From DATKOF01 sp035524795 (GTDB taxonomy: Bacteria; Pseudomonadota; Gammaproteobacteria; Burkholderiales; SG8-41), in assembly GCA_035524795.1 (NCBI GenBank), contig DATKOF010000030.1, positions 1 through 59,189 of the forward strand: a DNA stretch of 59,189 nucleotides, read 5' to 3'. This document shows positions 1-9,209 of the stretch, one piece after another. The first letter of the stretch is position 1. The number at the start of each line of letters is the position of its first letter. A model generated the notes under the pieces. That model did not search any database. It saw only the letters and a list, made by a program, of their open reading frames with translations, and was not told where the DNA came from. Position numbers and translations under genes: made by a program.

Positions 1-801
1 GGCCTGATACTGATCGTCGGCTCGACCGGCTCGGGCAAGTCGTCGACGCTGGCGGCGATGATCGACTACCGCAACAGCACGCGCACCGGCCACATCCTGA
101 CGATCGAGGACCCGATGGAATTCGGGTTCCGGCACAAGAAGTCGATCGTCAACCAGCGCGAAGTCGGCATGGATACGCAATCGTACGAGAACGCGCTGAT
201 CAGCGCGATGCGCGAGGCGCCGGACCTGCTGATGATCGGCGAGATCCGCGACAAACCGACGCTGCAAAGCGCGCTGCTGTTCGCGCAGACCGGCCACCTG
301 TGCCTGTCGACGTTGCACGCCAACAACAGCTATCACGCGCTGAACCGCATCATCAATTTTTTCCCGCGCGAAGCGCGCGAAGCGCTGCTCGCCGACCTTG
401 CGATCAGCCTCAAGTGCGTGATCTCGCAGCGCCTGGTGCGCACCAAGGCCGGCGGACGCATTCCCGCGGTCGAAATCCTGCTCAATACCGCACACATTTC
501 GGAGTTGATCAAGGACGGCGAAATCGGCGAGATCAAGGATGCGATGGAGCAAAGCCTCGCTCCCGGCAGCCAGACATTCGAGCAGGCGCTCTACGCGCTC
601 TACACCCAGGGCACCATCACGCTCGAAGAAGCGCTCGCCAATTCCGATTCCGCAACCAATCTGCACTGGCTGATTAGCAACGCCGGCAAGGCGCCGGCCG
701 CACCGGCCGCGGCCAGCAGCGCCGATCCCGGCACTACCACCGTCATCTCGGCGCCCGCCGACGATCTGAGCAGCATCAAACTCAACCTCGACACCGTGTG
801 A
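1..801 (+). CDS. pilU: Type IV pilus retraction-type ATPase PilU (5' truncated by window edge)
   Basis: Cytoplasmic hexameric ATPase of the PilT/PilU family that assists pilus retraction during twitching motility. The frame is open from base 1. The Walker A motif GSTGSGKSS is the first thing visible (bases 22-48), followed by the Asp box, the Walker B region LLMIGEIRD and the His box (LSTLHANNSYHALNR). The stretch ISQRLV...VEILLNT followed by GEIGEIKDAM and a low-complexity Ala/Ser/Pro tail favours PilU over PilT. About 266 residues are present, so roughly the N-terminal hundred (PAS-like domain) are missing. Its stop overlaps the next gene by GTGA. Confidence 0.9.
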   Translation, partial: GLILIVGSTGSGKSSTLAAMIDYRNSTRTGHILTIEDPMEFGFRHKKSIVNQREVGMDTQSYENALISAMREAPDLLMIGEIRDKPTLQSALLFAQTGHLCLSTLHANNSYHALNRIINFFPREAREALLADLAISLKCVISQRLVRTKAGGRIPAVEILLNTAHISELIKDGEIGEIKDAMEQSLAPGSQTFEQALYALYTQGTITLEEALANSDSATNLHWLISNAGKAPAAPAAASSADPGTTTVISAPADDLSSIKLNLDTV

Positions 802-1787
802 CGCGGCACAGCATCACTGCTGCGCCCGCCCGCATCACCGTCGAGGCGCTGCTCGCCGCCGTCCGCCGTCGCCTTGAAAAAGCGCGGCTCGCCTACGGCC
901 ACGGCACCACCAATGCCCGCGACGAAGCGGCATGGCTGGTGCTGCGCGCGTTGCGGCTGCCGCTCGATCCGCCGGCGCCGTTTCTGCAACGCAACGTCAC
1001 GCCCGCGGAGCAACGTCGAACATGGCGCCTGGTCGAACGCCGCATCCGGCAGCGCCTGCCGGCCGCCTACCTGCTGCGCGAAGCGTGGCTCGGCGAGTTG
1101 CGCTTCTACGTCGATCAGCGCGTGATCGTGCCGCGCTCGTTCATCGCCGAACTGCTGCGCGACCGGCTCGCGCCGTGGCTGCGGCATTCCGGCCGCGTCC
1201 GCGATGCGCTCGACCTCTGCACCGGCTCCGGCTGCCTCGCGATTCTGCTCGCGAAAACGTTTTCCGGGGCGCGGGTGGATGCGGTGGATATTTCGCGCAA
1301 TGCGCTGGCGGTCGCGCGCCGCAATATCGCGACGTACCGGCTGCGCTCGCGCATCCGGTTGCTGCATTCCGACATGTTCGCCGCTGTGAAAAAGAAACGG
1401 TACAACCTCATCATCGCCAACCCGCCGTACGTAAACGCGGCGGCAATGCGCGCGCTGCCGTCCGAATTCCGGCGCGAACCGAAACTGGCGCTGACCGGCG
1501 GCAAGGACGGTTTCGATTTCGTGAGGATCATTCTGAAAGAAGCCACAGAACATCTGACCGACAACGGCCTGCTGGTCGTCGAAATCGGCCATTACCGTAA
1601 ACAACTCGAAAAAGCCTTTCCGCGGCTGCCGTTCGTCTGGCCGCTGACCAGCGGCGGCGACGATTGCGTGTTTATTCTTGAGCGCCGCGATCTGCCGGAG
1701 CAGGCGGCGCCGGCGATGCGGCGTCGGATCCCGCGAGCAGGCGCGCGACCTCGCCGGCGTCGAGTTCCATCAGCTGACCGCGCCTGA
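798..1787 (+). CDS. prmB: 50S ribosomal protein L3 N5-glutamine methyltransferase
   Basis: SAM-dependent methyltransferase expected to methylate a glutamine of ribosomal protein L3. The N-terminal helical domain (about residues 1-115) is followed by a Rossmann fold with the SAM motif DLCTGSGCLAI (about 138-148), acidic DAVDIS, and the substrate motif NPPY at 208-211, typical of the HemK/PrmB family. The choice of PrmB over PrmC rests on overall resemblance. The GTG start overlaps the pilU stop (GTGA), suggesting coupling. The 329-residue length slightly exceeds the family norm because an Arg-rich tail reads through the 3' end of the convergent rluB gene; the conserved fold ends near DDCVFILER. 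Confidence 0.85.
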   Translation: MTRHSITAAPARITVEALLAAVRRRLEKARLAYGHGTTNARDEAAWLVLRALRLPLDPPAPFLQRNVTPAEQRRTWRLVERRIRQRLPAAYLLREAWLGELRFYVDQRVIVPRSFIAELLRDRLAPWLRHSGRVRDALDLCTGSGCLAILLAKTFSGARVDAVDISRNALAVARRNIATYRLRSRIRLLHSDMFAAVKKKRYNLIIANPPYVNAAAMRALPSEFRREPKLALTGGKDGFDFVRIILKEATEHLTDNGLLVVEIGHYRKQLEKAFPRLPFVWPLTSGGDDCVFILERRDLPEQAAPAMRRRIPRAGARPRRRRVPSADRA

Positions 1788-2484
1788 GGCGCGGCGGCAG
1801 GCTGACCGGGCCGAAGCGCACGCGCATCAGCCGGCTGATCTTGAGGCCGAGCGCCTCGAACATGCGGCGCACTTCACGGTTACGCCCTTCCTTCAGCACG
1901 ACGTGGCACCACTGGTTGGCGCCCTCGCCGCCGCGCAGTTCGGCGCTTTCGCACTTGGCAAAACCGTCATCGAGCCTGACGCCTTCCATCAACTTCCGCA
2001 TGTGTTCCGGCGTGAGTTGCCCCAGCACGCGCACCGCATATTCGCGCTCGAGTTCGAAACGCGGGTGCATCATCCGGTTCGCAAGCTCGCCCGATGTGGT
2101 GAACATCAGCAGCCCGCAGGAGTTGTAGTCGAGGCGGCCGATCGCAATCCATTTGGCGCCGCGCAGCGGCGGCAGTTTGTCGAACACGGTGGCGCGCCGC
2201 TGCGGATCGTCGCGAGTGGTGACTTCGCCTTCCGGCTTGTGATACAACAGCACGCGTGGCCGCGGTCCGGCGGCGGCGACGCGGATTTCACGCCGCCCGA
2301 CCCTGATCCGGTCGTGAGGAGCGACGCGGGTGCCGATATCGGCGGTCCTGCCGTTCACCGTCACGCGCCCGGCGCGGATCCACTGCTCCATGTCGCGGCG
2401 CGAGCCGAGTCCCGCCTGCGCCAGCACCTTGTGCAGCTTCTGCGTCGGCACCGCCGGCGCGGGTGCCGGCTTCATATTACGCAT
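1672..2484 (-). CDS. rluB: 23S rRNA pseudouridine(2605) synthase RluB
   Basis: Predicted to isomerise a uridine of 23S rRNA to pseudouridine. An S4 RNA-binding domain (about residues 12-70, HKVLAQAGLGSRRDMEQWI) precedes the synthase domain with the catalytic motif GRLDYNSCGLLMFTTSG. Asp in GRLD is the nucleophile. EGRNREVRRM and the run NRMMHPRFELEREYAVRVLGQ resemble RluB rather than RsuA or RluE. The start ATG shares one base with the recR stop (TGATG), so translational coupling is likely; a second ATG lies three codons downstream. The last 116 bases overlap prmB tail to tail. Product of 270 residues. Confidence 0.87.
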   Translation of the reverse strand: MRNMKPAPAPAVPTQKLHKVLAQAGLGSRRDMEQWIRAGRVTVNGRTADIGTRVAPHDRIRVGRREIRVAAAGPRPRVLLYHKPEGEVTTRDDPQRRATVFDKLPPLRGAKWIAIGRLDYNSCGLLMFTTSGELANRMMHPRFELEREYAVRVLGQLTPEHMRKLMEGVRLDDGFAKCESAELRGGEGANQWCHVVLKEGRNREVRRMFEALGLKISRLMRVRFGPVSLPPRLRRGQLMELDAGEVARLLAGSDAASPAPPAPADRGAQE

Positions 2485-3089
2485 CAGGACGGCTCGACGG
2501 CGCGGCGCTCGAGCACCGCCTGCGCCAGCGTGCCGCTGTCCACATATTCCAGTTCGCCGCCCGCCGGCACACCGCGCGCGATGCGGCTGACCTTGAGTCC
2601 GCGCGCGAGCAGCAGCTCGGCAATGTAGTGCGCGGTCGCCTCGCCTTCGGTGGTGAAATTGGTGGCGACGATCACCTCGGCGATCTCCGCGTCGGCCACG
2701 CGTTTCAGCAGGCGGTCGAGATGAATTTCCTTCGGCCCGATGCCGTCGAGCGGCGACAGCCGTCCCATCAGCACGAAGTACAGTCCGCGATAGCACTGCG
2801 TCTGCTCCATCATCAGCATGTCGGTAAACGTCTCGACCACGCACAGCGTGCGCGCGTCGCGGCGCGGCGAGCTGCACAGCACGCAGATCGCATCCTCGCT
2901 GAACGCGTTGCATTTCTCGCAATGACGGATGGTGCCGAGCGCGCGCGTCAGCGCACCGGCCAGCTGTGCCGCGCCCGCGCGGTCGCGCTGCAGCAGATGA
3001 TAGGCGATGCGCTGCGCCGATTTCGGCCCGATCCCCGGCTGGCGGCGCAGCGCTTCGATCAGACCTTCAAGGCTGGAAGGATTTTTCAC
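2484..3089 (-). CDS. recR: Recombination mediator RecR
   Basis: RecR clamps DNA and, with RecF/RecO, loads RecA at gaps. The 201-residue length is standard. Visible in order are a helix-hairpin-helix with the PGIGPKSAQRIAYHLL motif (about 18-33), a four-cysteine zinc site at C57, C60, C69 and C72, and a Toprim domain beginning near residue 82 (LCVVETFTD), ending with RGVPAGGELEYVDSGTLAQA. The start is GTG. It belongs to the classic dnaX-ybaB-recR order. A repeat-bearing spacer separates it from ybaB, so it may have partial transcriptional independence. Confidence 0.95.
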   Translation of the reverse strand: MKNPSSLEGLIEALRRQPGIGPKSAQRIAYHLLQRDRAGAAQLAGALTRALGTIRHCEKCNAFSEDAICVLCSSPRRDARTLCVVETFTDMLMMEQTQCYRGLYFVLMGRLSPLDGIGPKEIHLDRLLKRVADAEIAEVIVATNFTTEGEATAHYIAELLLARGLKVSRIARGVPAGGELEYVDSGTLAQAVLERRAVEPS

Positions 3090-3100
3090 GAACCTGTGTA

Positions 3101-3175
3101 ACCGCAGATGGACGCAGATAAACGCAGATCAATTGTTACCATGACCATCTGTGTTCATCTGCGTTTATCCGCGGT
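3101..3175. repeat. REP-like palindrome built from a 10-bp tandem unit, between ybaB and recR
   Basis: Left arm 3101-3129 consists of three near copies of a 10-mer (ACCGCAGATG, GACGCAGATA, AACGCAGATC). Right arm 3147-3175 is its inverted counterpart, matching at 24 of 29 positions by hand alignment, with a 17-base loop. The pattern resembles dispersed ATCTGCG-type intergenic repeats seen in many environmental proteobacterial genomes (general knowledge). It could fold in the ybaB-recR transcript. Confidence 0.8.
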
Positions 3176-3183
3176 TCCGACAT

Positions 3184-3507
3184 TCAGAACGGCAGTTTGA
3201 ATCCCGGCGGCAGACCGAGACCTCCGGTCACGCTGCCCATTTTTTCCTGGATCGTCGCCTCGACGCGCCGCACCGCGTCGTTGATCGCCGCCGCCACCAG
3301 GTCTTCGAGCATTTCCCGGTCTTCCGCGAGCAGCGCGGGATCGATGCTGACGCGCTTCACGTCATGACGGCAGGTCATCGTCACCTTGACCATGCCGGCG
3401 CCGGACTGTCCCTCCACCTCGATCGACGCCAGTTGCTCCTGCAGGCGCTGCATGTTCTCCTGCATCTGCTGCGCCTGTTTCATCAGCGCTCCGAGATTCG
3501 CTTTCAT
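3184..3507 (-). CDS. ybaB: YbaB/EbfC family nucleoid-associated protein
   Basis: Small DNA-binding nucleoid protein, 107 residues, the usual family length. The N-terminal helix is Gln/Met-rich (MKQAQQMQENMQRLQEQLA), followed by the strand region VEGQSGAGMVKVTMTCRHDVKRVSIDP and a C-terminal helix with AAAINDAVRRVE. The start ATG overlaps the dnaX stop by four bases (ATGA), the standard coupling for this pair. Its exact role is not settled in any species; association with recR and dnaX is conserved across bacteria. Confidence 0.93.
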   Translation of the reverse strand: MKANLGALMKQAQQMQENMQRLQEQLASIEVEGQSGAGMVKVTMTCRHDVKRVSIDPALLAEDREMLEDLVAAAINDAVRRVEATIQEKMGSVTGGLGLPPGFKLPF

Positions 3508-5057
3508 GATCCGCGTTCTCCATTGTCATTGGGTTTGACGCTCGACGCCACCACCCGCGCGTCGAAATCCCGCACCAGTTCCCGGACGAACGGGTCGCTG
3601 TCGATCGCGGCAGAGGCGGCGTCCCTGCGCTGCTGGTTTTCACGCTCGTGGACTTCGGCAACCGTGTTGCCGCTGCCGTTGCCGACCGCGACTTCCAGCC
3701 GGATGCCGGTTCCGAGGTGCTGTTCGAGCGCGCTTTTCAGCCGTTCCTGATACGCGCGTTCGGCAAGATGGCGCTGCGCCGGCGGCACGCGCAGTTGAAT
3801 GCGTCCGTCGCTCCAGGCCACCAGTTCGCTGTTGCGCGCCAGCATCCGCTCCATCCCCGACAGCGGCAGCCCGGCGATCAGCGTGTTCCAGTCGGTATCA
3901 GCCGGCTTTTTTTTTGACCCCGCCGCCGGCGCTTTTTCCGCACCGGCCGGCGCGCCCGCATCGACGCCGGCGCCGGCGTTTTCAGGCGCAAACGCGAGCA
4001 TCCGCAGCAGCGTCATCGTGAATCCCGCGTATTCGTCCGGCGCCAGACCGATGTCCTGCCGTCCCTGCAGCGCAATCTGGTAATAGAGCTGGACGTCTTC
4101 GGGATCGAATACGGATGCGAATTTTTCGATCACGGCGCGGTCCGGATCGTCGTCCGCCGGCATGGCGGCGCTCCGGGCAAGCGCCACGCGCTGCAGCAGC
4201 GACGCCAGATCCTGCAGCGCCATCTCGAACGACAGGCTGCGTTCGGCCATCCGGTCGGCGACTGCGATCAGCGCCGCGCCATCGCTGCGCTGCAGGCCGT
4301 CCAGAATCTCGTACAGATATTCCTGTTCGACGCCGCCGAGCATCGCGCGCACAGCCGTGAGCTCGACGCGGCCGCCGCCGTGGGGGATCGCCTGGTCGAG
4401 CAGGCTCAGGCTGTCGCGCAGGCTGCCGCGCGCGGCGCGCGCCAGCAGCGCCAGCGCGCCCTCTTCGAACGCAATGCCTTCGAGTTCGAGTATCTTTTTC
4501 AGCTGCGTCTGGATCTGCGGTGGCGGAATCTGCTTCAGGTTGAACTGCAGGCAGCGCGACAACACGGTGACCGGCACTTTCTGCGGGTCGGTGGTCGCCA
4601 GGATGAACTTGACGTGCTCCGGCGGTTCCTCCAGCGTCTTCAGCATCGCGTTGAACGCCGACCGCGACAGCATGTGCACTTCGTCGATGATGTAGACCTT
4701 GAAGCGGCCGACGGTCGGCGCATAAAGCGCGCTGTCGAGCAGCTCGCGCATGCTGTCGACCTGGGTGTTCGACGCGGCGTCGATTTCGATCAGATCGACG
4801 AAGCGTCCGGCGCTGATTTCGACGCATGCGCTGCACTTGCCGCACGGCTGGTCGGTGACGCCGGTTTCGCAGTTGAGCGCCTTGGCGACGATGCGCGCCA
4901 GCGTCGTTTTGCCGATGCCGCGCGTGCCGGTGAACAGATAAGCGTGATGCAACCGCTGCTGTTTAAGCGCGTTGGACAGCGCGCGTACTACGTGTTCCTG
5001 GCCGACCAGTTCGGAAAACGTCTGGGGCCGCCATTTGCGGGCGAGGACCTGGCTCAC
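3504..5057 (-). CDS. dnaX: DNA polymerase III subunit tau (and possibly gamma by frameshift)
   Basis: Clamp-loader ATPase of the replicative polymerase. The AAA+ domain shows Walker A GTRGIGKT at 44-51, zinc-binding cysteines C63, C72, C75 and C78, Walker B IDEVHMLS and the SRC sensor LSRCLQFNLK. A Pro/Ala-rich linker (about 345-385) precedes the tau-specific C-terminal region. The start is GTG (residues MSQVLARKWRPQ). At 517 residues it is shorter than the E. coli protein. The linker contains a run of nine A residues on the coding strand with a stop two codons later in the -1 frame (separate entry). It is first of a dnaX-ybaB-recR-rluB series. Confidence 0.95.
   Translation of the reverse strand: MSQVLARKWRPQTFSELVGQEHVVRALSNALKQQRLHHAYLFTGTRGIGKTTLARIVAKALNCETGVTDQPCGKCSACVEISAGRFVDLIEIDAASNTQVDSMRELLDSALYAPTVGRFKVYIIDEVHMLSRSAFNAMLKTLEEPPEHVKFILATTDPQKVPVTVLSRCLQFNLKQIPPPQIQTQLKKILELEGIAFEEGALALLARAARGSLRDSLSLLDQAIPHGGGRVELTAVRAMLGGVEQEYLYEILDGLQRSDGAALIAVADRMAERSLSFEMALQDLASLLQRVALARSAAMPADDDPDRAVIEKFASVFDPEDVQLYYQIALQGRQDIGLAPDEYAGFTMTLLRMLAFAPENAGAGVDAGAPAGAEKAPAAGSKKKPADTDWNTLIAGLPLSGMERMLARNSELVAWSDGRIQLRVPPAQRHLAERAYQERLKSALEQHLGTGIRLEVAVGNGSGNTVAEVHERENQQRRDAASAAIDSDPFVRELVRDFDARVVASSVKPNDNGERGS
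3898..3915 (-). other. Candidate dnaX slippery site (A9-G) with immediate -1 frame stop
   Basis: On the minus strand the codons are TCA AAA AAA AAG CCG, giving nine consecutive A (3915-3907) then G. A -1 ribosomal slip, or insertion of one extra A by the polymerase, reads GCC GGC TGA, with the stop at 3900-3898. The product would be 386 residues, ending Lys-Ala-Gly, containing the whole AAA+ module: the architecture of a gamma subunit. The +1 frame also stops nine codons on. CCGGC at 3905-3901 could pair with GCCGG at 3875-3871 as a weak downstream stem. Function is inferred from the known E. coli and Thermus dnaX mechanisms. Confidence 0.6.
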
Positions 5058-5097
5058 TGCGGGATCGCGTCGGATGGAACTTCGGCCGGAGTATCCG

Positions 5098-5661
5098 CTA
5101 GAAGTGGTACATCAGCCGCACCTGCTGGAAATTGATTCCCTGGTTCGGCTCCTTGATACCCGCGTTCGACTCGTGCTGATAGCTGTAGCCCAGATCGTAT
5201 TCGCCCTTGTCGCCGAAGCGGAAACCGGCGCCGATGCGGTCGCCGAACTGATAGCTGCTGCCGAAACGGCGCTGCGAATTGATCGAGGTCGCCGACAGGA
5301 AATGGGCGCCGACCGCGAGCTCGACGTAAGGGGAAAATCCGGAGGGGTTGTCCTGTCCGAAATGGAACACCGGGGTGAAACCGACGTCGGCGAGGCCGCT
5401 GTTGTCGCGCGGCGTGCTGTTGTTGTCCCAGTAAGCGGCGCTGAGGTCCCAGTAACCGCCGAGATGCCAGCCGCCGGTATCGAGCCATTTCACGCCCCAG
5501 TCCCATTGCAGCGCGACGCGATACAGATTGACGTCGACATTCGAGGAATCGGATTTGCCATACTCGAACGATATGCCGTCCACCGCCCCTGCCGCGGCGC
5601 TCACCGCCAATAATCCCGCCGCTGCCGCCGCACCCGCCGCCATTCGCAATAGTTTTTTCAC
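5098..5661 (-). CDS. pagL: PagL-like lipid A 3-O-deacylase (acyloxyacyl hydrolase)
   Basis: Outer-membrane beta-barrel hydrolase that removes the 3-O acyl chain of lipid A. I choose the GTG at 5661 (VKKLLRM), preceded by GGAGA; it gives a clear signal peptide (Ala-rich core, cleavage near AGA-VDG) and 187 residues. The barrel part is rich in alternating Tyr/Gly/Asp strands and ends in Phe, as outer-membrane proteins do. The catalytic signature YQHESNAGIKEPNQG is present (His163, Ser165; the third residue is probably a downstream acidic side chain). It sits between dnaX and the SRP RNA, where it is not normally found. An alternative upstream ATG at 5697 would spoil the signal peptide. Confidence 0.8.
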   Translation of the reverse strand: MKKLLRMAAGAAAAAGLLAVSAAAGAVDGISFEYGKSDSSNVDVNLYRVALQWDWGVKWLDTGGWHLGGYWDLSAAYWDNNSTPRDNSGLADVGFTPVFHFGQDNPSGFSPYVELAVGAHFLSATSINSQRRFGSSYQFGDRIGAGFRFGDKGEYDLGYSYQHESNAGIKEPNQGINFQQVRLMYHF

Positions 5662-5716
5662 CGCTTCTCCATATCGCTGAAAATTTCCAAAAATCATATC
5701 GTAAAAGGAAAATCGA

Positions 5717-5812
5717 GGCGAGCCTTACCCCCGGCACTTGCAGAAAATAGCTGTGGCTGCTTCCTTCCGGACCTGACCAGGTTCACTACACTGCAATGCG
5801 GGGAGGCCCGCC
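5717..5812 (-). ncRNA. ffs: Signal recognition particle 4.5S RNA
   Basis: The minus strand carries the diagnostic SRP core GGTCAGGTCCGGAAGGAAGC, with both asymmetric loops of the Ffh-binding hairpin. Flanking segments GGCGGGCC (5812-5805) and GGCTCGCC (5724-5717) pair to close the long helix, which sets the ends at about 96 nt. A possible -10 element (GATAAT, minus strand) lies at about 5824-5819. Ends are estimated from pairing and could shift by a few bases. Confidence 0.93.
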
Positions 5813-5903
5813 GCCGTTATTATCCGACATTTCCACGATCCGGTGCGCGATACTACAATGCTATGGAGCGCACGATAAAAACCGATAGAGGAGGAGCCTG
5901 CGC

Positions 5904-7868
<1,965 letters not shown>

Positions 7869-7907
7869 CCGCAAGCACCGCACGCCTCTGCTAAAATCCG
7901 CGCCTCC

Positions 7908-8033
<126 letters not shown>

Positions 8034-8424
8034 GGTGAGGGGGTGTGGACGAAGCCGCGATGGGTTCGACTAGGCGGGTATTACTCGCCTGGACGCGTGA
8101 ACATAGGCAAGCTTGGCTGGAAACCGTGCCCGGATTCCGGCATAGCCCATAATCGCTTGATTAATCTGCGCTTGACAGTCTGAAACTCCGCCGACAATGG
8201 ACAAGTCTAATAATTAGTTCGATGCTCGGGTTTCCGGGGCCTGTATTTCTAATTTTTTTGCATCGAGCCTAGCCCTTTTGTTCACTTGACTTTCAGATTT
8301 ACGAGGAGCAGCATTTTATCCGAGCATAAAGCTCAAGTATGTTGAATATGGTCATATCTTGATGCACGAGGTGGCGCCGGCCGGGCGGGCGGCGCCGGTC
8401 TTCAACGTCATAGGAGATAGCGCC
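8034..8424. other. Intergenic region without a supported gene
   Basis: About 390 bases, more AT-rich than the surroundings. A TTGACA at 8172-8177 has only a weak -10 match (CAATGG) at 17-base spacing. A GC hairpin (GGCGCCG 8373-8379 with CGGCGCC 8390-8396) lies in what would be the 5' leader of the EF-hand gene, and GGAG at 8413-8416 is that gene's ribosome-binding site. I see no second copy of the tRNA 3' end that would mark an integration site, and no coding frame of credible composition. Confidence 0.6.
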
Positions 8425-8787
8425 ATGAAAAACATGATCGTCAGGTCAATCGTGCTTCTGTTCGCGGTATTGACGCCCTTTCTGGTCGTAGGCTATGCAA
8501 TGGGCATCATGCCGAACTTTCTGCAGGCGGTGAATACACTCAATGTCATCGACGTAATATGGCTGATCCTGCTGGGAGCGATGATGCTGGGAGTGTACTG
8601 GTGGCTGTTCTATATCGAGGAAGAGGAAGAAATCACCGAGGAATTCATGGAACTCGATAGGAACCATGATGGCTATATCAGCCGCGATGAAGCAGAGGGC
8701 TATCTGGCAGAGAAGTTCGAGGAGTGTGACGCCGACCATGATGGGAAAATCTCGCGTCATGACTTTGAACTGGTGATGCACCACTGA
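8425..8787 (+). CDS. Small membrane-anchored EF-hand protein
   Basis: A 120-residue protein starting at the ATG after GGAGATAGCGCC; a longer reading from 8359 would bury the signal anchor and lacks a binding site. Two hydrophobic segments (about residues 5-30 and 40-64) are followed by an acidic stretch (IEEEEEITEE). Two EF-hand loops follow: DRNHDGYISRDE at 78-89 (canonical D-x-N-x-DG-x-I-x-x-x-E) and DADHDGKISRHD at 102-113, with Asp at the last ligand position. The inferred role is calcium sensing or buffering at the inner membrane; the topology leaves the EF-hands on one side after the second helix. I do not recognise a named family. The next gene starts 32 bases on, so the two may be co-transcribed. 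Confidence 0.8.
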   Translation: MKNMIVRSIVLLFAVLTPFLVVGYAMGIMPNFLQAVNTLNVIDVIWLILLGAMMLGVYWWLFYIEEEEEITEEFMELDRNHDGYISRDEAEGYLAEKFEECDADHDGKISRHDFELVMHH

Positions 8788-8819
8788 CGGAAATCGCGGC
8801 GTCTGACAAAAAGGACTGC

Positions 8820-9155
8820 ATGAAGCTCTCTTTGAATAGAACCCTGCTGGGCAGCGCGGCCGCCGTATTGTTGACGGCGTACCCGCTGCTGCCGGCAGCA
8901 GCGGACGACACCGGCGATAAGGCCGCGCCGCCGAATATTGCGGCCGAAAATCCCGCGCCGCTGATCCGCCACACGCCGTCGGGACAGATGTACCTGATCC
9001 CCGCGCCGACGGAATCCGACAAGACGGTTTCGGGCAGCATCGAAATCGGCGCCTGGGCGACCCGCGGCGACATCGACAACGCCAAATTCCGCGAATATCA
9101 GGATCCGCGCGGCGGACCGGCGATCAACGGCTTCGACCTCTCGGTCGAACACTGA
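8820..9155 (+). pseudogene. Truncated MtrB/PioB-type outer-membrane porin (N-terminal remnant)
   Basis: A 111-residue frame with AAGGA before its ATG and a good signal peptide (hydrophobic 8-25, cleavage near AAA-DD). The segment SGSIEIGAWATRGD followed by NAKFREYQDPRGGP and INGFDLSVEH resembles the first beta-strands of the MtrB/PioB decahaem-associated porins, which are normally around 650-850 residues. Here the frame stops just after that point and a terminator-like hairpin and earP follow at once, so most of the barrel is absent. It is either a deletion remnant or a short secreted derivative. Family assignment is from recalled motif resemblance and is moderate. Confidence 0.55.
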
Positions 9156-9174
9156 AAAAGGAAAAACATCTGCC

Positions 9175-9206
9175 TGCGCAGCGCCCGCTGCGCACCGGCT
9201 TTTTTT
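9175..9206 (+). terminator. Terminator-like hairpin directly before earP
   Basis: Inverted repeat TGCGCAGCG (9175-9183) and CGCTGCGCA (9186-9194), then CCGGC and seven T (9200-9206). It lies 20 bases after the stop of the MtrB/PioB remnant and ends four bases before the earP ATG. Confidence 0.65.
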
Positions 9207-9209
9207 ATC

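Noticed and set aside
1672..2922. Longer rluB reading from 2922
   Set aside because: The added N-terminal part is antisense-frame reading within recR with no S4 or RluB similarity; the TGATG junction at 2484 is the credible start.
8359..8424. Upstream ATG for the EF-hand protein
   Set aside because: The 22 added residues include a GC-rich hairpin region, no hydrophobic start, and the good ribosome-binding site is at 8413.
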